Assembly (NCBI RefSeq): GCF_907164915.1
Contig: NC_061869.1
Coordinates: 25,618,312-25,682,311, forward strand
DNA length: 64,000 nt
Direction: 5' to 3'
Source of the DNA: Impatiens glandulifera
Lineage: Eukaryota; Streptophyta; Magnoliopsida; Ericales; Balsaminaceae
Positions 8,691-20,690 of this stretch are shown piece by piece. Position numbers and translations under genes: made by a program. Every line of letters starts with the position of its first letter. Position 1 is the stretch's first letter. Under the pieces are notes generated by a model. The model was not told where the DNA came from, searched no databases, and saw only the letters and a list, made by a program, of their open reading frames with translations.

Positions 8691-11478
8691 AAAATTCAAC
8701 GACACACTCTGTTATAATGGATACACCTCCTCCTGTTTATTACTCGGTCTGGTATCCCGACTATGGTGTTACTGACTATCTCACAATGAATCTTGACAAT
8801 TTTAGCATCTCAACTCCATATAATGGTACATAAACTATTAAAATAGGAGATAGTAACCCTCTTCATATTTTTAATATTGGGAAAGAATTCATTCCATGTT
8901 CTAATAAAAACCTTCATCTATGTAATATATTACATGTCCCATTAATAACCAAAAATCTTCTAAGTGTTTCCAAATTTTATGTCGATAATAATATATTTTT
9001 TGAATTTCATCCAAATTATTGTATTGTCAAGGATCAGGTCACGAAGAGGGAACTCTTTCGCGACACACTTAAAAAGGGTTATATCGCCTAAACTCAATCG
9101 TCAACCCTCCGTCCACTCATCAAGCTCTTATTAGAACTCGTTCATCTGCCAACTCTTGGCATCATTGTCTTGGACACCCTTCATCATTAACATAAACCTT
9201 TATCATGTCTTCTTTTCATTTACCTATTATTGGCAACAAGAAATTAAGTTTTTGTGAATCTTGCCAATATGGAAAAGCACAAAAAATTCATTTTTCTGTT
9301 TCTCAATCTCGTTGTAAGTCTCCATTAAATTAATACATTCTGACGTTTAGGGTCCAGCTCCTCTTTTCTCTACTAATGATTTTCGATATTTTTTCCATTT
9401 TATTGATGACTACAACCGCTTTACTTGGCTATATCCTATTTATAGAAAATCTTATGTCTTGTCAACTTTTATGAAATTTAAGACACTTGTTGAAAATCAA
9501 TTCAACACATCTATCAAAGCTCTACAATCTAATTGAGGAGCCGAATATAAGAGTCTGAAATATTATCTTGAAACTCATGGCATCATCCAACACCGTCTAT
9601 CATGCCCTTATATAAGTGAATAAAATGGTGTTGCTGAATGCAATATTTTACACCTTACAAAAATGAGTGTAAATCTTCTTGCTCATGCTTTTATTCCCCT
9701 ATCGTATTGGGATGATGTAATTTTGACAAGTATGTATCTCATTATTTTCTTCCTTCAAATGGTAAGCCTCGTTAATCTCCCTTTGAAATTCTTTTTAATC
9801 GTCCTCCTACCTATCTATTCCATAAAATTTTATGGATGTTCTTGCTTTCCGCTCACTCGATCATATAACTCTCACAAAATGATCTTCGAACTCTAAAATG
9901 TATTTTTCTTGGCTATAGTCCAAATCACAAAGGTTATCGTTACCTACACCTTCCTTCCGACATAACATCTCTCTCGTCACGTCACTTTTGAAGAACAAAC
10001 ATTTCCATTTATAAGTACATTATTAGATTCTACCAATCTTTCTACACCATCGGTCTCTCCAACACCGCACTTTCATTTTATTCCACTTTCATCACCTTCA
10101 ATCTCCCCAATTTTAACATCACAAATCCCTGAAGTACCATCTTCTCAAATATTTGAACACTCATCATCATCATCAAACTCCAACCATCCATCTTCACCAA
10201 CCAACTCGCAAACATCAAACTCCTATCAACCATCATCAATAACCAACTCATCTCATACATGAACTTTCCGTCGTTATACATGCTCCTGAATGTTCCTCTC
10301 ATCATATGATCACACGTGCCAAAACTCGTGCCCTTCACAATGCCAACATTGCCACCATCTCCACCTCTCTCCATCCACATGTTTCTCCACCACCAATAAA
10401 GATACTCAATGGCGTTCTGCCATGGCAAATGAGTTTAATGCTCTAATTCAAAACAAGACGTGGTCTCTTATTCCTCGATCCTCACAGAATATCGTGGGTT
10501 GTAAATGAGTTTTCAAAATCAAACAAAGAGCTGATGGTTCCATTAAACGTCACAAGGCTCGTTTTTATTGAGATTTCATCAATAAGAAGACACTAACTAT
10601 CTTGACACATTCATCCAGCTGTCAAACATACTACCATCCAAACCATCCTCTCACTTTCCATCACTCATTGATGGCCTATACATCAACTCGAAGTTAACAA
10701 TGCCTTTCTACATGGAACTCTACACGAAGAAGTTTTAATGTCTCAACCGCCTGAGTTCACTCATCCAAATTATCTTAATAATGTGTGAAAACATCACAAA
10801 GTACTCTATGGACTCAAACAAGCTCCCCATAAATGGTATATTACCTTGAAATCTGCTCTTCTTTCCATTGGTTTTCAAGAAACCAAAAATGATTCTTCTT
10901 TATTCATGGACCACTCTCCACAAATTACATCGTTATTTTTTATCAACGTGGATGATATTATATTCACTAGTAATTCTTCCTTTCACATCTCCTCAATCAT
11001 CTCTCAACTTAACCATATTTCCACTCTTAATGATTTAGGTCCACTACACTATTTTTTGGAGATTGAAGCTCATATATCTACCTCCGACATTTTTCTCTCT
11101 CAATCAAAATATATCAATGACATTCATATCTGAGCCAATATGAGTGAGTCAAAACCTCTTAATACTCCAATCTCTTCCGGGTCATCTTTATCTCGCCTTG
11201 ATGGCGACACTCTTTCTGAACCAATTTTGTACGGCAACATTATTGGTGCTCTCCAATATTTGGTGCATACTTGACTTGAACTAGCATTTGGTTTCAACCG
11301 TGTATGCCAATTCATGCAGTCTCCTACCACCACTCATTGGTCTATAATAAAAAGAATACTCCGCTACCTTCGTCATACTCCTCATCATGAACTCCTCATT
11401 CGTCCAATATCTTCTCTCGATATATCTTCCTTTTCTAACTCCGACTGGACTAGTTGTCCGGACAATCATCACTCCACA
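8691..11478 (+). pseudogene. pol of the RE1-like copia, copy A (PR-IN-RT, partial RNase H)
   Basis: Fragments appear in copia order. A decayed protease comes first (SVWYPDYG where 'D-S-G' is expected, near 8,740). A GAG-pre-integrase stretch follows (CESCQYGKAQKIHF near 9,250). Integrase comes next (DFRYFFHFIDDYNRFTWLY near 9,380 and QHRLSCPY then NGVAE near 9,590). RT has FINVDDIIF at 10,947, where the catalytic motif is normally YVDD. RNase H begins at RYLRHTPHHELL near 11,370. Several stops are single C-to-T or G-to-A changes from the expected codon (SEQNG to SE-stop-NG, DVWGP to DV-stop-GP). Confidence 0.9.
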
Positions 11479-12175
11479 ACTAAGGACATAATCGACAACC
11501 TTCTGGTTGTTCAAGATTTTGGAAGAGGAGTGAAACCCGTGACCAGGTTCATCAAAGACATCAAAGGAATGCGCAAAGAGGAGCATCATAACGGAAGATC
11601 TTCTTCTGGGAGCAGATCATTTTGACCAGGTTGTTGAAGAGGAATTTCGACCAGTTGATGGCTACACCCCTTGTGATGACCACCATTATTTAAAAGACAT
11701 TCGTACAATAGATGTAGGAGGAGTCTTTTGCAAGAAAGGATTTGGAGATAATGTCGTTGAGTAGGCCATACTAAACTCTCAAGAAGTTACTCTTCCCGTG
11801 ATACTCAACAGGAAGAGTTTCCTCTTCGGAGGTTTGATCTGAAAAGACATTCATCATTTCAGACAGAATCTTATTTGAGGAAGGAGGAAACTCATGGATT
11901 CCTTTGGTTGGGAGTCTAAATAACAAGCCAAATGTTTCTTCAGAGAAGTAGATGTCTTTGCCAAGAATATTCGCACAAATGTATTTAATGTGGTAAAAGC
12001 TAGCAGATTCGAAGAACTCACGAACAACTTGTTCGTGATAAATGCAGTGAGGGCGAAGAAACTTTTTCAACCTAGAGGCTTTCAATGATTCAAACATTTG
12101 AATCATTCCAAGAATCGTCAGAGTAGAAATAGATTTGAAATCTACTTGCAAGAATTTTGGAGTAAAAGAAGTCAT
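11479..12175 (-). pseudogene. Additional ORF (aORF) of copia-3, copy A, N-terminal part
   Basis: The start is the ATG at 12,175 (MTSFTPKFLQVDF). The module VVREFFESASF, NILGKDIYFSEETF, then RLPTKGIHEF (about residues 45-90) matches both repeats of the aORF in the full-length Sire element, which begins MSQFQNILQVDF. A stop lies at 11,771, after which the frame still resembles the relative ('YGLLNDIISKSFLAKDSS' against 'YQLLNDIIGRGILDKDVT'). The protein breaks off at the fusion point near 11,479. This type of ORF is known from Sireviruses (often called env-like) and from the 'putative plant transposon protein' family. Its role is unknown. Confidence 0.75.
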
Positions 12176-12389
12176 TTTGTTAGGATGAACACAAGAATTT
12201 GATGATTCAAATTCTAGAGAGAGAGACAAGGATTTAGGAGTACTTAACCATTTGAGTGACACTATTCATTAAATATTAGAGAGCTAACGTGAAACAATTA
12301 ATATTTAATGATTATACCAACCGTCAAAAAATTTAGAAACCTATTCCCAAGGGACACGTCTATCAATTAATATTAATCATGAAACTGCA

Positions 12390-12960
12390 CAGTCAGTATT
12401 AGACGTATAGAAGAACGTTATCAGAAATTTTAGTCACTTTTGAAAGGTTGAGAGACACTTGTCTTCAATCTATTTGAGAAGTGACTGGTTTATTTTTGGC
12501 GGAAAAATAGTACATAGACAGATACCTTTGCAGATGACAGCTGTCCAGATAGCCAGAAGATGAAAAGTCTAAGTACACAAGTAGTTAGACATTTAATCTA
12601 CTTTTCACATTCTTCACTTTTAATTGGGAAATCTGTCTATTAGACGCATAAGTCTATTAAACGCAAGCGTCTAATCACGTGTCTTATAAACATCTAACGT
12701 CTATTAGACGTAGACATCTAATTATGCATGAACAACACGTATTAGACGTGTGTTTGGTTAGATGTGAGCATCCAATTGCTCTTGTCATAAAAACGTCTAA
12801 CATCTATTAGACATATATGTCTATCCACGCGGGTTAATTAATCAAGATGTGAGTTCCCGAGAGAAGATAAAAACTTCTTGAGTAGACGTACGTCTAAGTG
12901 GTTATGATTCTTAAACTTCTAGTCCATTGGACGTATTGAGACCTCTGTCTTCATGTCTGT
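12390..12960 (-). repeat. Spacer dense in TTAGACGT / ACGTCTAA motifs, copy A
   Basis: Between pol and the aORF, the motif (A/T)TAGACG(T) or its reverse complement occurs about ten times, often as near-palindromes such as ACGTCTATTAGACGT and TAGACGTACGTCTA. The same motif clusters in the element's LTR (19,249-19,420). No coding potential is visible. Confidence 0.8.
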
Positions 12961-13009
12961 CCATTTACGTTTGACCTAATTTACCCCTCAATTTATGCAC
13001 ATAACAACA

Positions 13010-16000
13010 TCAATCAAGATCAATAAGTCCTAAAATGCTTCTAAAGTGAGAAAACTTAGCTTCAGGTAGAGGCTTCGTGAAGATGTCTGCCATTTGTTGA
13101 TTTATTGGGATGTATTCAAGACGAATCTATTTCTGATTGACATGCTCTCTGATAAAGTGATGCCTGATTTCGATGTGCTTTGTCCGAGAATGCTAAACTG
13201 GATTATAGGTGATTGCGATAACACTTGTGTTGTCGCAGAAAATTGGGGATTCTTCAACTTTAATCTCATAGTCCTTAAGCTGTTGTTGAATCCACAGAAC
13301 CTGGGAGCAACAACTGCCAGCAGCAAAGTACTCTGCTTCAGCTGTAGACGTGGCAACCGACGTCTGCTTCTTACTGAACCATGAGATAAGACGATCTCCA
13401 AGCAACTGGAAAGTTCCACTCGTGCTTTTTCTATCAATTTTGCACCCTGCATAAACTACATCTGAAAAACTAGTCAAATTAAAACTGGAATCTTTCGGAT
13501 ACTACAGTCCCACATTTTGAGTTCCCTTTAAATATTTTAGAATGCGTTTAGCAGTAGTAAAGTGAGAAAGTTTAGGATTAGTCTGGAATCTTCCATAGAC
13601 ACCAAAATTAAATTGGATATCTGGTCTACTAGCAGTAACATATAGTAGTGACCCAATAAGACCTCTATAGGTTGTGACATCTACACTTTCACCACTATCA
13701 TCTTTGTCCAATTTACTAGAGGATCTCATTGGAGTGGCTGCAGCAAAGCAGTTCTCCATCCCAAACTTCTTTAGTAACTCTTTGGTACACTTGGCCTGAT
13801 TGATGAACGTTCCCTTCTCCAGCTGACGAACTTGGAGACCGAGGAAGAAAGTTAATTCTCCCATAATACTCATTTCAAATTTGTCATGCATCCATTAATT
13901 GTATGGTTCCTTTCTCCAACTGAGAAATAAATGCAGAATTGGCCATTTCACCCATTAATTGATGTCTTGTCCTTCGAGGAGAGAAAGGATTTCTAATGAT
14001 CAATTTTGGTGGATGATTCTTGTTCCATCTGAAGTTGAATCCAAAGGGATTGTTCATCTGACCATGTGACTCCACAACGTAAGAACTCTCAACAATTTGT
14101 TGAACTAGATTTTATACGTCTTGTTAGATTTCAACCGTATCAGCCACAGGATCAGACAATGACATCCGTTTATCTAGAGTTTCTTCCTCACTTATAGTCT
14201 CAAGACTAATCGCTTCTAATCTATTAGAAATGTCAATGGGATCAATGGAGTTACTCTCAACAGGCTCATCAAATATAACATGAAGGGATTCCTCAACAGT
14301 TTGAATTATGTTGTTAAATACTCTTTAATCCTTGCTTACCGAGGAATATCCCAACATGAATCCAGCATCTGCATTGGCATCAAAAGCGGTCAAATAAACC
14401 ATTCTATTGTTATGAATAAAACATTTACACCCGAATACTTTGAAGTATGAAACTATGGGAATTCTCCCATAATATAGTTCATAGAGAGTTTTATCAAAAC
14501 ATTTTTTAATTATTGACCAATTTTGTGTGTAGCAAGCTGTGTTTATGACTTCTTCCCAGAACCTCTAAGATACGTCTGATTCAGCTAGCATAGATCTCGC
14601 AGCTTCCTTCAGAGTCCTCACTCTTCTCTCAGCAATGCCATTCTGCTGTGGAGTTCTGGCACTAGACAACTCGTACCTAATCCCAGACTCCTCGAGATAA
14701 GAGGAAAGGTATCTGTTTGTGAACTCAGTTCCCTGATCACTTCTAATGCAAGCAATATTCAAAGATTTCTGATTCTGAATTCTTTTAAATATTCTAATCA
14801 AGTTTTCAGCAGTTTTATCCTTTGATTGTAAAAATGCTACCCATGTAAACCGTGAAAAATCATCAATAACAATTAGGGAAAATCTCATTCCTCCTAAGCT
14901 CTTTATAGGAATTGGACCAAACAAATCCATGTGTAACAATTCTAAGCAACGATTGGATTGAGATTTCCCTTTACTTTTGAACGATGATCTGCCCTGTTTG
15001 CCTATCTAGCAAACATAACATATCTTGTCCTTAGAAAACTATAATTTAGGTAATCCAATAACTAAATTGTTTGAACAAACATTGTTGATGGTTTTAAAAT
15101 TCAAATGGTTTAATCTTTTATGACATAACCATTTCTGGTCATTCTTGGCAATCATGCACATAGGATCAGATGATTCTTTTTGCCAATTCATTTTATATGG
15201 GTTTCCTACTCTACTACCAGTTAATAAAGTTTTTCCATGTTGATCCTTAACTAAACATGCATGAGGTTGAAAATTAACTGACAAACCATTATCACACAAT
15301 TGACTAATACTAATCAGGTTATAGCACAAATTGTCAACAAGTAACACGTCATTAATGGTTAGATTACCATGGATAATCTTACCCTTACCCATGGTCTTAC
15401 CCTTCTTGTTGTCACCAAAACTAATCTTAGGTCCAAAACAATCTGCTATATCAGTGCTGTCTGTTTCCTATCATATGCCTGGAACAACTGCTATCAAGAT
15501 ACCATACAGATTCCTCGAGACCATCATTCACTTGTACCTACATAAAATAATATTTACAATTTTTTGGTACCCACATTCAATTGTGTCCTCGGTAAATCAG
15601 TCCCTTAGGATTCCATATTTGAGTTATTTTGATGGATTTCCCATTTTGTGTTGTGATTAATGCGTATGATTTTGACATAGAAGACGTCTTTCTTCTAGCC
15701 ACTAATCCCTTAGTCTTTGAAGATGATTTTCTTTTAGAAATTCTTGACTTCTTGCCAAGTTTTAGATTGCCAGACTTACTACATGCTTCTAACTTATTTT
15801 TCAACCAATTAATAGTCGGCAGAACATAAGTTATTTCATTCTTCAAAGCTTCCTCTTCATGAATGGGATCAGATTCAATATCAGTTAAACTCCCTTTTAC
15901 AAAGCTTATTGGCTTAAGCTTGTTAACTGCTGAGTTTGACTTTTTGCAGGATCGGTTTGGGTCATTGCCATCAAATCCTAAACCGGATCTAGATCCAGCA

Positions 16001-16102
16001 GGATTCAACAGACTAATCTGATGTTTGACAGCTTCTTCAGACCTTGACAAAGCACTAACAACATAGTTTAACATTTTGCTTTCAGAGGAAAGAGTTTGAA
16101 TC
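13010..16102 (-). pseudogene. gag end and pol of copia-3, copy A, lacking the RT core
   Basis: Read leftwards. The gag C-terminal region is at 16,074-15,577 (basic KLGKKSRISKRKSSSKTK). The protease region lies near 15,480. GAG-pre-integrase is at 15,392-15,039 (KWLCHKRLNHLNF). Integrase is at 14,939-14,565 (HMDLFGP, IRSDQGTEF, ARTPQQNGIAERR, so D, D and E are all present). The hinge is at 14,075-13,884. It then joins directly to the RT thumb and RNase H region (MSIMGELTFFLG at 13,880, then RYLKGT-like and FTKPL-like ends). The RT palm with YVDD is absent. The same deletion is in copy B. The stop is near 13,010. Confidence 0.88.
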
Positions 16103-17666
16103 TGTTAGGATCTAGGTCACGGCTTGCGGACTGAGGTCTGGCCGGTTAGCGCGTCTCACTCAAAGGTTGGTGATTAATCCGGTTAGAGATTAACACCGGG
16201 GTTTCAATACTACACAAACTGTCACAAACCCTTGAACTGAGTTCAAGTGCGGAAGTGGTTTGTTTTAGGTTGAAGCAGCACACACACTGGATGGACAGAA
16301 CCAGATTTAGATGAGGTCGGTTTGGGGTTTGCTGGGTCGGTTTTGGGATTCAATAAGTCGGTTTAGGCAGAGTCGGTTAGAGAACAAGACCGGTAGAAAG
16401 TAAATAACAAGACAAAATTTTATGGATATTCGGAGATAAACTCCTACGTCACCCCTTCCTCTCGATACCGCGAGAAGGATATTCACTAAGGAATACACAA
16501 ACACAATCCGATCGAGACTTATTTTCTGCTCGATAAACACTCGTACAATTCTCACCGAAATTGTAATCACACTTCAAATATGCACTTAAGCTCTAAATCT
16601 TGTAGAGAGATAAACTTGCAATAAATCTTAGAGCTTATAGTTGGTAGAACTTATGACCGTTTTTCACTTGTTGTTGGAGCTACATTTATTCCTCTTGAGC
16701 TCCTTCTTTTATAGGTGAAATGTGTCAACGGTCACATTTCATTTCCTTGAATTTGATTGGTTGAGCATAGGTTCAGTGATTCAGACCTGGCGGTCTAGGC
16801 TTCAGACCTGGCGGTCTAGGCTTCCAGTGTGTAGGTCAAACCGGCTAGATTTGTCTTTTACTCAATATGGCAACTGTCGGTTCGACAATTGCCTGTACTT
16901 GGAGAATTGCGTCTCTGATTTATCCTGGAGTGGAAAGATCCTGTCGGACGATCTTCTGCAGCCTGCAGCTTTTCTTCAGACTTGTATGAATATGGCAATA
17001 CTAAATTCTGTCCCTTCGGTATCATCCTCAACAGATACTCGAAGTATCTATTTGTACTGGTCGGTTGTTTATGTTACCCGGATGACTTCCAGTTTTTCCA
17101 TGACTTCAGATTGACCGAATGTTCAATGATTTTGGCCTTCTGATTTGACCGGTTTTATCTTCTTGTTCGGTCAGGTTTTTGTTCAATTGGGTTGCTTGAC
17201 CGGTTGAGCAACTTGACCGGTTGAATTCTTTAACTATTCCTGCACAAGAGATTTGTTTTTGTTAAGTTATTTTAACCGATCTAATTTTATCTAACAATTT
17301 CTCCCTTTTTGATTATTTTATTTAAAATATTCAAAACTCTGTAAGAATGCAAATGTAGGCCGGTTGTTTTTAAAAGTTTATTTGGCCGTATTTTTGGAAA
17401 CTGACTTGGAAGAATTTTTCGAAAAATTTTGGAAAATTTTTATATTTTATCTAACAAGGAAATTTTTTATATTTTATCTAACAATTTTCCCTTTTTGATT
17501 ATTTTATTTAAAATATTCAAAACTTTGTAAGCCGGTTTCCAAAAATACTTGATATATATATGAAATATACTAAGGTAAAAATACTTGATATATATATAAA
17601 GTTAAGCTAAAGTAAACATAGGAAATATAAGTAAAGAAAACCCCTATTTCTTCGATCTGGGCGGCA
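16103..17666 (-). mobile_element. Sire-alpha fragment: one complete LTR plus 370 bp of internal sequence, with TSD
   Basis: It inserts into copia-3 gag with direct repeats GAATC at 16,098-16,102 and 17,667-17,671. Copy B has the empty site GAATCTATTCC. The LTR is 16,103-17,296 (TGTTAGGATC...ATCTAACA). It is followed by two polypurine-tract copies (17,297-17,311 and 17,481-17,498) and internal sequence similar to 40,264-40,600 of the full-length element. On the minus strand the unit begins TGCCGCCCAG and ends CCTAACA, so it has TG...CA ends although only one end is an LTR. Confidence 0.85.
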
Positions 17667-17671
17667 GAATC

Positions 17672-18340
17672 TGTTCCTTGAGCATCTCATTCTCGGATGA
17701 GATCTCTACTAATTTCTTTTCAAAAACATTTGATTCAGACGTTTTATGTGAAAAAGAAATATTGGCCTCATATTTTACTTTCATTTCATAAAAAGAATCT
17801 GATAACTTCTTGTACTCAATGGCCATTTCATTGAGTGCAGTAGTTAACTCTTCGTTGGTAAATTCTGGTGTAGAGACATCATTTACTTTGGATTGATCGT
17901 TTTCCATCAAGCATGTTATAGTTTCAGTATCCTTTTCAACAGGAGAGTCCTCTAAATCTCTGTCGGCCCATTTGAATTTGTTTTCAACGCACATGAAAAC
18001 TTTCTGGTCCTTTTGATTTTAATTGGCTTGAACATTTCGACCATAGATCTGAGTCAGCTTCTCCCATATTTCTTTAGCAGAGGCACAAGACTTGATCTCG
18101 TAGAATATTTTTATGTTGATCGATTGATACAAAATATTTTTGGCCACGTTGTCCAAGTTATTGGTCATCTTATCTTCAGTAGTCCACTCACATATTGACT
18201 TCGAAATTTTTATGTTCCATCAGTAATTACGCTCCACATATCACAATCAAGAGCAACCAAGGAGCTTGCATTCTCATCATTCAATATTCGCAGTTATCTC
18301 TTGCCAAAATAGGGATCTCATTGATGATAAACATGATTTA
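17672..18340 (-). pseudogene. gag of copia-3, copy A, 5' part
   Basis: The N-terminal gag, from roughly 18,340, is full of stops. A 116-codon open stretch at 17,994-17,644 carries TPEFTNEELTTALNEMA and KKLVEISSENEMLKEQ, a coiled-coil-like segment. The zinc knuckle expected between the N-terminal domain and this segment is missing, in copy B as well. Gag continues at 16,102 beyond the inserted Sire fragment. No clear start codon remains. Confidence 0.75.
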
Positions 18341-18369
18341 GGTTTTTGATGCCTGAGAATATAAACATA

Positions 18370-18381
18370 GCTTTGATACCA
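18370..18381 (-). promoter_or_regulatory. Primer-binding site of copia-3, copy A
   Basis: On the minus strand TGGTATCAAAGC, one mismatch from the standard tRNA-Met site, two bases from the LTR end. Confidence 0.75.
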
Positions 18382-18383
18382 AT

Positions 18384-19486
18384 TGAAAGGATCGACGTAA
18401 TCGATAAAGACGGGGGTTTGACTATTGATGACGGCTTCAGATAAACGGTTTGATAGAAATCCTATTAGGGATTTAAATTACTTTGTATTCTTCACAAACC
18501 CTTGTAAACTCTTGAACGATTCAAGAGCGGAAACTTTTTCTCAGGTTTGAAGCAAAGAATCAAAGAATGAGAAGATGACAGAATGTAAATAACACAGAAG
18601 TTTGTTTATGGATGTTCGGAGCAAACTCTCATACGTCACCCCTTCTTCTAATCACCAGAAGAATTCACTATATGTTTCTTAGAATCAAATACAGTTGCAC
18701 GACTAGCTCTCTGTTGAACAAAATAAACTCTATTCAACTTACAATATATTGAAGTATATCACTCAACTAAACAATGCTTTGATTCTAACTCTCTCTTGAT
18801 AAACACACAGTAAAGCAAGAAAGCAACTCTTTTGTATATTAGTTTGTAAGTTTGCGTATGATTCTCTGAGTATCGATAGATCGATGATTCATCCATTGTC
18901 CTTGAAGATCTTAAATAGAGAGCAAGTACCAACGGTCGAATCTTCTATAATGACACGTGGCTAACTTCCATTGGAACGCTTCCATAGTACACAACAGAGT
19001 CTGAGCACCAGGATCGTGGTCGTACCAATATGGTAGTGCGCCAAATATTCTTTTAGGATATTCCTGCAAGAAACAAGTAGTGGGAAGAATATTTGCTTAC
19101 GTAGCATTAATCAATTGGTTGCAACTAGCTGTCGTACTAATCTTCATTGGAAAGTGGAGCAGAAGTAGCATATAGCTAGTTGAGCGTGAGTAGATGGATG
19201 ATAGCTTCAATCAACTACTTAAGCATGGCATTAGATGTTTTTCACTTAGACGACCTCGTCTAATGAAATTAGACGCTCCTGTCTAATAGCAGGATCCATT
19301 AAACCACATGGTCTAATGGGATTAGACGACACGTCTAATTACTGTTCCTTTCAGACTAATCTGAAGGAGTTAGACTGTACGTCTAACTCTCATCTGTTAG
19401 ACGACACGTATAACTATGTCTCCCTTCAGACTAATCTGATGATTAAAGGTCAAGGGTACAATCAATACATTTTGATGATTTCAACA
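18384..19486 (-). repeat. 5' LTR of copia-3, copy A
   Basis: On the minus strand it starts TGTTGAAATCATCAAAATG and ends CGATCCTTTCA, 1,103 bp long. It aligns with 60,062-61,148. It carries a cluster of TTAGACGAC / ACGTCTAA motifs at 19,249-19,420 in U3. A TATTTAAG-like box lies near 18,910 on the minus strand. Confidence 0.75.
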
Positions 19487-19759
19487 TGAATTTAAGTCTG
19501 ATGTTCTTATGTTAGAATATAATAATGACCTTCTATATATAAGAAATGAGTGATAGGTCTAGACTCCAATAAATGGTCTAAGGGTGTTAGGTTTGAAATG
19601 AATTTGATGTTTGAAAATCAAGTATGATACTTGATAGATTTGCAAGATGAGATAAAACAAATGAAACAAATGTTTTTAAACTCAAAACTAACAAGAATAA
19701 AAATATATATGTCTACAAGGCAATGATAGTTGTCATATTCAAATTCATAGTATATAGTA

Positions 19760-20610
19760 GCTATTATGATATTAGATAGCTACTTTCACTAGTTTTTATA
19801 ATTAAATATATTATGATATTTTTAGCTATTGTGACTGTATGATATGGAAAATAAATATCAAAACATTTTCCTAAATGTTTTTGGGAAGAGGATGTGTACA
19901 TGACACAAATTGAATGTTTTAAAGATTCAAATGATGCTCGAATGATATACACGCATCAGAAGTCCATTTATAGACTAGAGGAAACTTCAAGGAGTTGACA
20001 CTTTTGAAAATTTGTCACACATAACAATCAATGTTTTGCAGAAACATAGTGAAACACATATAAGAATATCATGAAGTACTTGAAAAAAAACAATAATGAT
20101 ATCTTAATATTTGGAGATATGGAAATTTGATCGTATAAGACTATATTGATGCAAACTTTTAGAATTAAAGTCTCAAATCGTGTTATGTCTTCATCCTTAA
20201 TAGAGGAACTATGAGCTGAAAGAGTCCCATTTAGTATAAATTAGATTCTACAATAGAGACTTAGTACATTGCTGCTAGTGTAGCAATAAATGAGACCGTA
20301 CGGATGAGAAAGTTCCTAGATGAATATTGTGTTGTTCCTAGCATTTCAGTATCTATTGACATTTATTTTGAAAATAATGATGTCATAGCCTATACAAAGG
20401 ATCCAACTTCGAACTCTAAATATATACACATTATGAAGAAATGTCAGCTTATAGGACACATCATCACTATAAGTGAAATTAAGAAGGTATATATTAATGA
20501 CAAGATTACAGCTTAGGCACTGAAGTGAGAGTCATCATTATCTGAGTCAAGCGAGAGCTTCTTCTTCTCAAGTGAAGAACTAAGGGTCTCAAATGCATTG
20601 GAGAATGTCT
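19760..20610 (+). pseudogene. Copia RT/RNase H relic (copia-4), copy A, with internal deletion
   Basis: Near 19,900 the frame reads VYMTQIECFKDSNDAR and then QKSIYRLEETSR, the conserved RT segment 'VYMxQPEGF...KSIYGLKQASR'. At 20,304-20,516 it reads RKFLDEYCVVPS and KYIHIMKKCQLIGHII, the end of copia RNase H. Compared with copy B, about 430 bp around the YVDD motif are missing at about 20,000. Short similarity (GTTGA...TTTTGA) flanks the gap. No LTR of this element is recognisable. Confidence 0.85.
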
Positions 20611-20690
20611 TGGAGTTTGTTTTTATATTATGTGTGTTAGACACTAATTTTATATTTGACTTGATGGTTTTGTGATATGATATTTCATCC

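Larger units (their letters stand above)
7317..11478 (+). mobile_element. RE1/Tnt1-type copia element, copy A (decayed, 3' truncated)
   Basis: A plus-strand Ty1/copia element with 5' LTR, gag (UBN2 type), protease, integrase, RT and part of RNase H in the usual copia order. It stops inside RNase H at about 11,478, where it is fused to the inverted copia-3 element. There is no 3' LTR. Its twin in copy B is 50,627-54,728 with the same break, so the fusion predates the duplication. Many frameshifts and stops are present in both. Confidence 0.9.
11479..19486 (-). mobile_element. Copia-3: Sirevirus-like element with extra ORF, copy A
   Basis: A minus-strand element: 5' LTR 18,384-19,486, primer site 18,370-18,381, gag, pol to 13,010, a motif-rich spacer, and an additional ORF broken off at 11,479. 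The 3' LTR is missing. In copy A a 1.56-kb Sire fragment interrupts gag (16,103-17,666). The same element in copy B (54,729-61,148) lacks that interruption. Confidence 0.9.
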
